A stretch of 64,000 bases of DNA, taken from contig NC_049986.1 of assembly GCF_000003815.2 (NCBI RefSeq), positions 15,083,811 through 15,147,810 on the forward strand. Reading direction: 5' to 3'. The notes under the pieces were generated by a model. That model ran no database searches. It saw only the letters and a program-made list of their open reading frames with translations, and had not been told where the DNA came from. The first letter of the stretch is position 1. Each line of letters starts with the position of its first letter. Of this stretch, positions 58,006 through 64,000 are shown piece after piece. The position numbers and the translations under genes were made by a program. Origin of the DNA: Branchiostoma floridae (taxonomy: Eukaryota > Chordata > Leptocardii > Amphioxiformes > Branchiostomatidae).

Positions 58006-61000
58006 ATGGCGAGCCGGCGGAGAGTAGACCAACAGAAGATGCCGCCTGCAAAAAGGATGCGACACGAGAATGGCAACCTCGCCCAAAACCAAGATAACGG
58101 CACCTCACTAGTAAACGAGTGCGATGCAAAACCAATAGGAAAAGTCCAGCCCGGTTTGTTGGCATCCAAACCGAAGCATGGGATTTTCTTCACCATAAAA
58201 GGAGCCGATCCTTACAAGCAAGAAATTATGACGCTGATCAGAGACCTTCGAGACTACGGAATGACCGCAGGAGAGCGAACGTGGGCGGTAGTGGCCTTCA
58301 ACCCGGACCTCTGGGAAAAGTGGCAAAATAGTGAAATAAATCTGGAGAAGCGTCCAGAAGGGAGCTATCTGCTGCCTGATTCCACCAAATTTGTCAACAC
58401 CGGTGGTGATGTTTTCTTCTTCCTTAAGTCCGACTCCTTGGACCATATCCACAGTCTGGAGAACATGGTTACCACGCGGCTGAACAGCTGTCAGCTGGAC
58501 TTTACCAAAGAACACTCGGAGCCAGGGAACAATCGCGTTATCGGCGGCCTTTTCGCGGATGGACTGGCCAATCCCACAGACGTAGAGAACATCGACGACT
58601 TCGTCATCACGACAGATGTAGACAAAGGCGCTACTGGGGGATCGTACATGCTGACACAGAAGTTCGTCTTCAACTGGACCATTCTGGATGACATGACGCA
58701 AGACCAGCTGGAGAACATGATCGGGAGGACCGTGACAGACGACATCCTGGTCGTTGATGACACACGGCGGCACATCAAGTGTGCACACATCCTGGACGAG
58801 AACGGCAAACATCCCCTTGTCTTCCGTCAGTCCATGCCCTACGGTTCTAATAATACCGGCGTCGGCCGTGAAGAAGGGACCTTTTACATTTCCTGCGCAA
58901 ACACCTGCCAGCGTTTCCTTGACATACTTACGAAACTCATCGACGAAGAAGACAAGCTGATCAGCACTGTACACTCTGAAGAAGGTAGCTTCTGGTACGT
59001 ACCGAGCGCAGAAGAGCTCGGTCTGACGCCCATCCCTGTCCGGGAACAACTCCAACTGATGCCACAGTGGGACGTCAAGAGCGACAACGGTTACATGTTC
59101 TACAACAGCCGAGAGTACCTGTACCGGATGACTACAGGCGGCTATAAAGACCCGAAGGACACGCCCAGTTGTCGTGTTCTCAAACTCCTGGGTCTGGTCT
59201 TGACCGATTGGCAGCGCAGCTGGTTCGAGAAACAAGACGAGCCTGACATTCCCGAACTTAAAACGTTTTTGACCAATGACGATCAAGTCCTCCTAGACAA
59301 GTACGACAACGCTGTCCCGATAAGGAAAGGCCTCGCCACATATTACACCCTGCAGCACATCGTCAGCACCCCCCCCTACTCCCAGCAGTTTGACGTCTAC
59401 CGTATCTACCCGGATGAACTGATCGTGGGAGTGATGCCAAGCTTCTCTTTTGGCCTTGGAAGGAGAGTGATGCCGTACCTGACACGTGAGGAGCAGATTC
59501 CTGCCTACCAGATGGGCGTGACGGAGGCTGCAGCTATTGGACACGTCGTCCCGGATTTTCAGATCATTTTGGACAACGGTCTGCAAGCCCTTATAGAGGA
59601 GATGGCTAGTAAGGCTGAGTCCACCCAACAAGAGGACAATAACAAGCATAAGTTTTTTCTTACGGCTAAGATGTCGCTGATGGGTGTTCAAGCTTACATG
59701 GAAAGCTACGCGGATCTTGCCAAGAAGCTGACCAACAAAACAACGTTCACTGCCGAACAGAAGTCAAATCTTCAACAGATCCATATTCGTATGAAGAAGC
59801 TCGCAAAGAGCAAGCCTGACACGTTTCTGGAGGCCGCACAGCTTGTCTTTACTATGCATTGCTGCCTGCACATCGTCGGTGAGCCAATCTCCATCGGGCG
59901 ACTCGACCAGCTGCTGGGACCATTTTACTCTCAAGAAGGCCTGGCCATGGAAGATGCACAGGAAATCATCGACTGTTTCTGGATCAAGGTCGGCGAGAGA
60001 ACCCTTTTGAATCGCCACGCAGCACAGGATAAGGTTTTTCCCGGAATGGGTGCTGTTCCCTATAGAAGCGACGGCAACTTTCCTCAGGGCGGCTGTATGA
60101 ACCAGTGGGGACAACAGCTCACCATCGGTGGCTATCTACCGAACGACGACCAAGTCCCAAAGTCTGCCTGTAACGACGTCACCCTGATGTGTCTCCGAGC
60201 CTCCCGGCGTCTGCCTCTGAACGCCCCGTGCCTGACGTTACGGCTTCACGAAGGTATCTCCCAAGAGGTGTTGGAGGAGACAGCCAAGGCACTGCTGAGT
60301 GGAGGAGCTCACCCGGTCCTACTGCATGACGACAGGCTGATTCCAGCCCTGCTGGACTCCGGACGGAGGGGGATTCCCGTCCGCCTGGAAGATGCCAGGA
60401 ACTACGCCTGTGATGGTTGTTTCGAGCCCGTGTTCGTTGGTGCCTCTGAGTTTGCGTTCTGCACTTTCTTCCTCCTCGAAGCCGTTGAAATGACACTGAA
60501 CGAAGGGACGCTCTATTCACAGGCTGGTCCACATTTCCTGCGAGGTACCAAAAAGTCCTTTCCCTCGCCAAATGCTAGTAGGATCAAAGATTTTAAAGAA
60601 TTCCAAGAGATCTTCCTCAAGCACCTTCGTCTTCAAATTCCTTTGCTGGTATCCTTCCTCGTCAGCGGCTATGGTAACATATGGAAGATGTGTCCCAGCC
60701 CTCTCCTATCTGTCATGATGAAGGATTGTATTGAGGCCGGTAGGGATCATTCAAACGGCGGTACGAAGTACCACGATCTGGGCTTCATGTTTGTGGGCGC
60801 CGCCGACGCCATCGATTCGCTCTACGCCATCAAGAAGCTCGTGTACGACCCGCTCACCGCGCTGACAACACTTCCGGATCTCCTCACGTGTCTGAAGTGC
60901 GACTGGGGCCACGACATGAAGGAGTATCTCATCGACGTTCGAGCGGGACCAGGAAGGGCCGAGGCACAAGCAACTTTCTTCAGGCATCTTCGAGACGTCG

Positions 61001-62145
61001 CCGTGTCCTTCCCAAAGTTCGGCCACGGTGAAAATGAAGAATTAAAGGAGCTGGCAACTTGGATGTTTGAAAACGTCTTGACGATACTTCGGGAGACCTT
61101 CGACGACGCTCCAACTGGAGTGAAAGAGATCTTTGAACGACTGGAGAAGGATTATTCTCTACCAGGCAGACCTTTCGGCTTCGTGGCGCTGCCAGGAATA
61201 GGCACGTTTGAGGCGTATGTCGGATACGGACTCAACAGCGCTGCGTCAGCAGACGGGCGGCGGAGCGGCCAGCCGATAGCGTCGGACCTGAGCCCGGCAC
61301 CTGTACCCCAGGACCTGCCTGCAAACCCGGACAGCTGTGACATCTACAAGTAAGTGGAGAACGAAAGCATGCTTAAATTCATCTTCATAGATAGTAGTTA
61401 ACACCCTCTGATACAGCTACAGAATGCTCTTCCTGTATGTATTTCTGTGCGTTCGTTCATGAAGGCATCTTGCTCAGACACTTATGTCCCCTATATCAAT
61501 TGTTTGTCCTGTTCAGAGCGCTGAAATGCTGGGACCTTGAGGTCATCAACTCCGGCCTGTCATGCGGCTCTGAGGTGGATCTGATGATACGTGAAGACTT
61601 CCCATTGGACAAGCTGACAGAGTTCCTTCGGCGCTACGCGGACCTGGATGGCCCCATTGGCTCGAACGTCATCACGGGTAAGCTTCGTCACCTTCATGTT
61701 CAGGTATCTTTGCAATGAATGACGTCTAATCCAAAGCATGAGAAATTTGTTTCCTGGAGAGGTTATAGAGCTGATTGAGCCAAAAGATATTGAACCCCGG
61801 AGCCCCAACCATTCTCGGCAATATTGTTTGGTCAAAACTTGAAGGACGTAATGGAGGATGCGCCCAGGTGCAGTCACGTGCTGCTTATCTGCCAATGCTG
61901 GTGAACGGTCTGATTGGTCTGTCACGTTGGCTACACTTTGCTGTAGATAAGCTTCATCTCATGTATGTTATTTCCTGTTTACTCCAGTGACCTGTGCGAA
62001 TCCGGAAACCCTGGAGAAGGCCTCCAAGGTCACCGATGCCTACGAGCTAGTGCGCGTGCGCCAGGGCGGCTGGACAGAGTTCTTCATCACCCTGTTTCCT
62101 GTGCACCAGGGACAACTGCGGCGACGCATGTACGTCCACCCGTAA
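58006..62145 (+). CDS. DyP-type heme peroxidase fused to glycyl radical enzyme, paralogue 2
   Basis: Exons 58006-61349, 61517-61677 and 61988-62145 give 1220 residues, with intron positions and phases identical to paralogue 1. The DyP part (residues ~40-340) shows TGGDVFFFLKSDSLDHI, GLFADGLANP (Asp185), GGSYMLTQKF, MIGRTVTDD, TRRHIK (proximal His256), FRQSMPYG (distal Arg274) and EEGTFYISCANT. The GRE part shows GHVVPDFQIILDNGL, GRLDQLLGPFY, GGCMNQWGQQLTIGGY, DGCFEPVF (Cys805, Glu807), ADGRRSGQPIASDLSP and RVRQGGWTEFF (radical Gly1196). An ATG at 58039 aligns with the start of paralogue 1 (MPPAK), so the first 11 codons may be untranslated or an extension. PPAKRMR near the start is nuclear-signal-like, and no signal peptide is visible. 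The protein stops after MYVHP, shorter than paralogue 1. Substrate and partners are unknown; a radical-SAM activase would be needed and is not in the window. Confidence 0.9.
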
Positions 62146-63697
62146 AGACGTCAAACCGTGACGCATGGACGTCAGGTCGTGACCCATGAACTTTTCCCAA
62201 TTGTAAGTGACGCAGGGACGTCCACGTGCATCCTCGATGCATCAGTGTCGCGACGCATGGATCATGGACGTTCACCCATGACTCATGAATGTAAAACCGT
62301 CACGTTAATTTGCCCCTGTTTGATTTTGATTGAGCTTCCTTTACTTTATACACCTAGCTAACTAGCACAATCATCAATACCATTATTTTGCCCTGAGTGG
62401 ACCATTTAGGGACATGAGCTGAAGTATACGAAATGGGAAACTGATAGATTAAGGTACCAGGTGATAGTTATTGTGGCCATAGTGTGGACAGCAACTTCGA
62501 CTACCGGCAGGACTGCAGCTTGCAATGTGGACTAAATACATTGATATTCATTTACTTCATTTAATTCCATACACAAGACACGCAGTAATGCATGGAGGAT
62601 CAAGATTACAATAGTAGTTGATGTATAAGATAAGATACCAGGATATAATACTAGGGTGAGACTTGAATTTTTCATGGTGTCAAAGGTTAATCAGAATTTC
62701 AAGATGTCGGTGAATTTATTATTTTTATTTCTATTTTCAGAATCCATTATACATTCACATTATCTAGGTGTCAAGTGAATGGTCATCAGAATAGCTCAGA
62801 AAGAGTAGTTTAAGTCCAGACTTGAACTAAGGGGACATAGGCAAGGTTTAAACTGCAATGAAAGAAGTTGTGGGGATATATATTCGTGTGGTGTATTAAA
62901 ACAACAAAAACGTCAGTTCTGCATTTGTGTCAATGTTCGTGCCCGATGTTATGTCGTTCATGGCAGAGAAAACAATACAAATTCTTGAAAATGCATGTAC
63001 ATACAAAAAGGACCACTAGAGACCTTATGTGAATGTTATCGTCTGATGATTCACATGAAAGTGCCATCTAATTCACTATTAATTAACTGCAACGTTTTTA
63101 TCAGTTTAAGGTCATCCTCTTAAAATGTATACAACACAAGAAGTGAAATCTATGACTGAAGCCGCCACTACCAGTAGATCAATTATGATACGTGAAACCA
63201 AGGACTTGGTGAAACACGGTGTAACAGCGAGTGCTCATATGTGTACATAGAAATATCAAACAACTGATTGAGCTAACGTAACACATATAGCTTGTCACGA
63301 TAGTTAAATTGTGAAACTCTTCAACCATTGCAATGAAAAAAACTCACTAATGATCAAACCTATTAATTAAAGAGAGTTTGCTTTTACATTCCATATTCTG
63401 GTCACGCTAATCCATTCATTTACTTTATTGATATCAGTGAAATAGGTGTTTCATTCGCGAAATAGAGCCTAAAATATTCACAATTTTAGCAATGCCAATT
63501 GTAGGGTTATAAACGTAGGAGATTTAACCTAATAAATGCTACCTGACCCTGTAACCTAGTTGGTGCCAAAATGCTGCTTCAGTAGGGAGGAAGGTTAAGG
63601 TATACGGGAAAACAAAACATTAAAAAAGCTGCTCAAACTCGTATCATTAGATTATCCTCCCTGCAAGCTTTATCCTTACTGCCCTCACACACGCGGA
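62146..63697. other. Convergent 3' flanks, no gene recognised
   Basis: 3' flank of DyP-GRE paralogue 2 and of the minus-strand gene at 63698. Directly after the stop, 62150-62300 repeats short phrases (GTGACGCATGGACGT, GACGCAGGGACGT, CGACGCATGGATCATGGACG) irregularly. The remainder is AT-rich with nothing recognisable. Confidence 0.45.
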
Positions 63698-63960
63698 CTA
63701 CTGTCTAGCTGCCTCAGCCAGTTCAAGTCTCTTCATTCTCTCCTCGGCTGTTTCTTCCTTCTTCGTCACAGCATGGATGATGAAGGCGAGCACGAAAATG
63801 GCCACCACTCCTCCGGCGGCGCCGAATATTACCCAGAAGGGCCAGACGTTACCCTGTTCCATGATGACGTCCAGGAGAGACTTGTGGGGGGTGACTGCAG
63901 GGGTACCGGTACCGGGGTATGCAAAGGTAGTGGGGTTCGTCGCTGTGGTGGGGTTCGTCG
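63698..63960 (-). CDS. Last exon of a type I membrane protein (partial)
   Basis: A minus-strand exon bounded by a good acceptor (GAATTCCCTACAG) at 63961 in phase 1 and a TAG stop at 63698. It encodes a Thr/Pro-rich extracellular stalk (TNPTTATNPTT, PGTGTPAVTPH), a membrane span (WVIFGAAGGVVAIFVLAFII) and a short charged cytoplasmic tail (TKKEETAEERMKRLELAEAA) likely to be helical. The rest of the gene lies beyond the right edge. The repeated ATNPTT may bear O-glycans. The family is not recognised. Confidence 0.65.
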
Positions 63961-64000
63961 CTGTAGGGAATTCAAATATCAACTTCTATTATCAAAACAT

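Noticed and set aside
58108-59286. 392-codon open frame on the minus strand
   Set aside because: It lies wholly antisense to the DyP part of paralogue 2, has no domain, and is a shadow of codon bias in that exon.

Overview
The window looks like nuclear DNA of a cephalochordate (amphioxus, Branchiostoma-like). The reasons are compact genes with GT-AG spliceosomal introns and matching splice phases, animal-type extracellular modules (CUB, LDL-receptor class A), ENDOD1-like nucleases, a lysosomal/prostatic-type acid phosphatase, a tRNA-derived SINE, LINE tails and dense foldback/MITE-type repeats. The species is inferred from character; no search was run.

Layout: 741-4273 (+) 3' part of a CUB/LDLa type I membrane protein; 5424-8133 (-) nuclease copy A; 8280-9790 two kinds of tandem repeat; 14154-18326 (-) DyP-peroxidase/glycyl-radical-enzyme fusion, paralogue 1; 18.6-25 kb duplicated promoter-like blocks, a foldback element and a decayed acid-phosphatase first exon; 25606-28353 (-) nuclease copy B; 30.6-35.0 kb nested TTAA-type elements, including a long inverted repeat with a LINE tail in each arm; 36508-36621 (+) orphan acid-phosphatase first exon; 38115-40627 (-) nuclease copy C; 42727-49861 (+) complete acid phosphatase gene of 11 coding exons; 50.3-51.2 kb element with long terminal inverted repeats; 52269-54550 (+) nuclease copy D; 58006-62145 (+) DyP-GRE fusion, paralogue 2; 63698-63960 (-) last exon of an unknown membrane protein.

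The outstanding feature is a pair of genes for a protein of about 1,220-1,240 residues. Its first ~330 residues read as a B-type dye-decolourising heme peroxidase (DyP), and the rest as a complete glycyl radical enzyme (GRE) with a catalytic Cys in a G-C-F-E-P context and a C-terminal glycyl-radical motif (R-Q-G-G-W). Glycyl radicals are destroyed by oxygen, so such an enzyme in an animal, fused to a peroxide-using heme domain, is unexpected. Both copies keep the recognisable key residues, share intron positions, and sit among ordinary host genes.

The locus has grown by duplication. A block reading nuclease then DyP-GRE occurs on the minus strand (copy B then paralogue 1) and, inverted, on the plus strand (copy D then paralogue 2), with the acid phosphatase between them. 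Nuclease copies A and C form a second subtype. No common pathway is shown by the sequence; the nucleases enter the secretory pathway, the phosphatase is lysosomal or secretory, and the DyP-GRE proteins lack an evident signal peptide.
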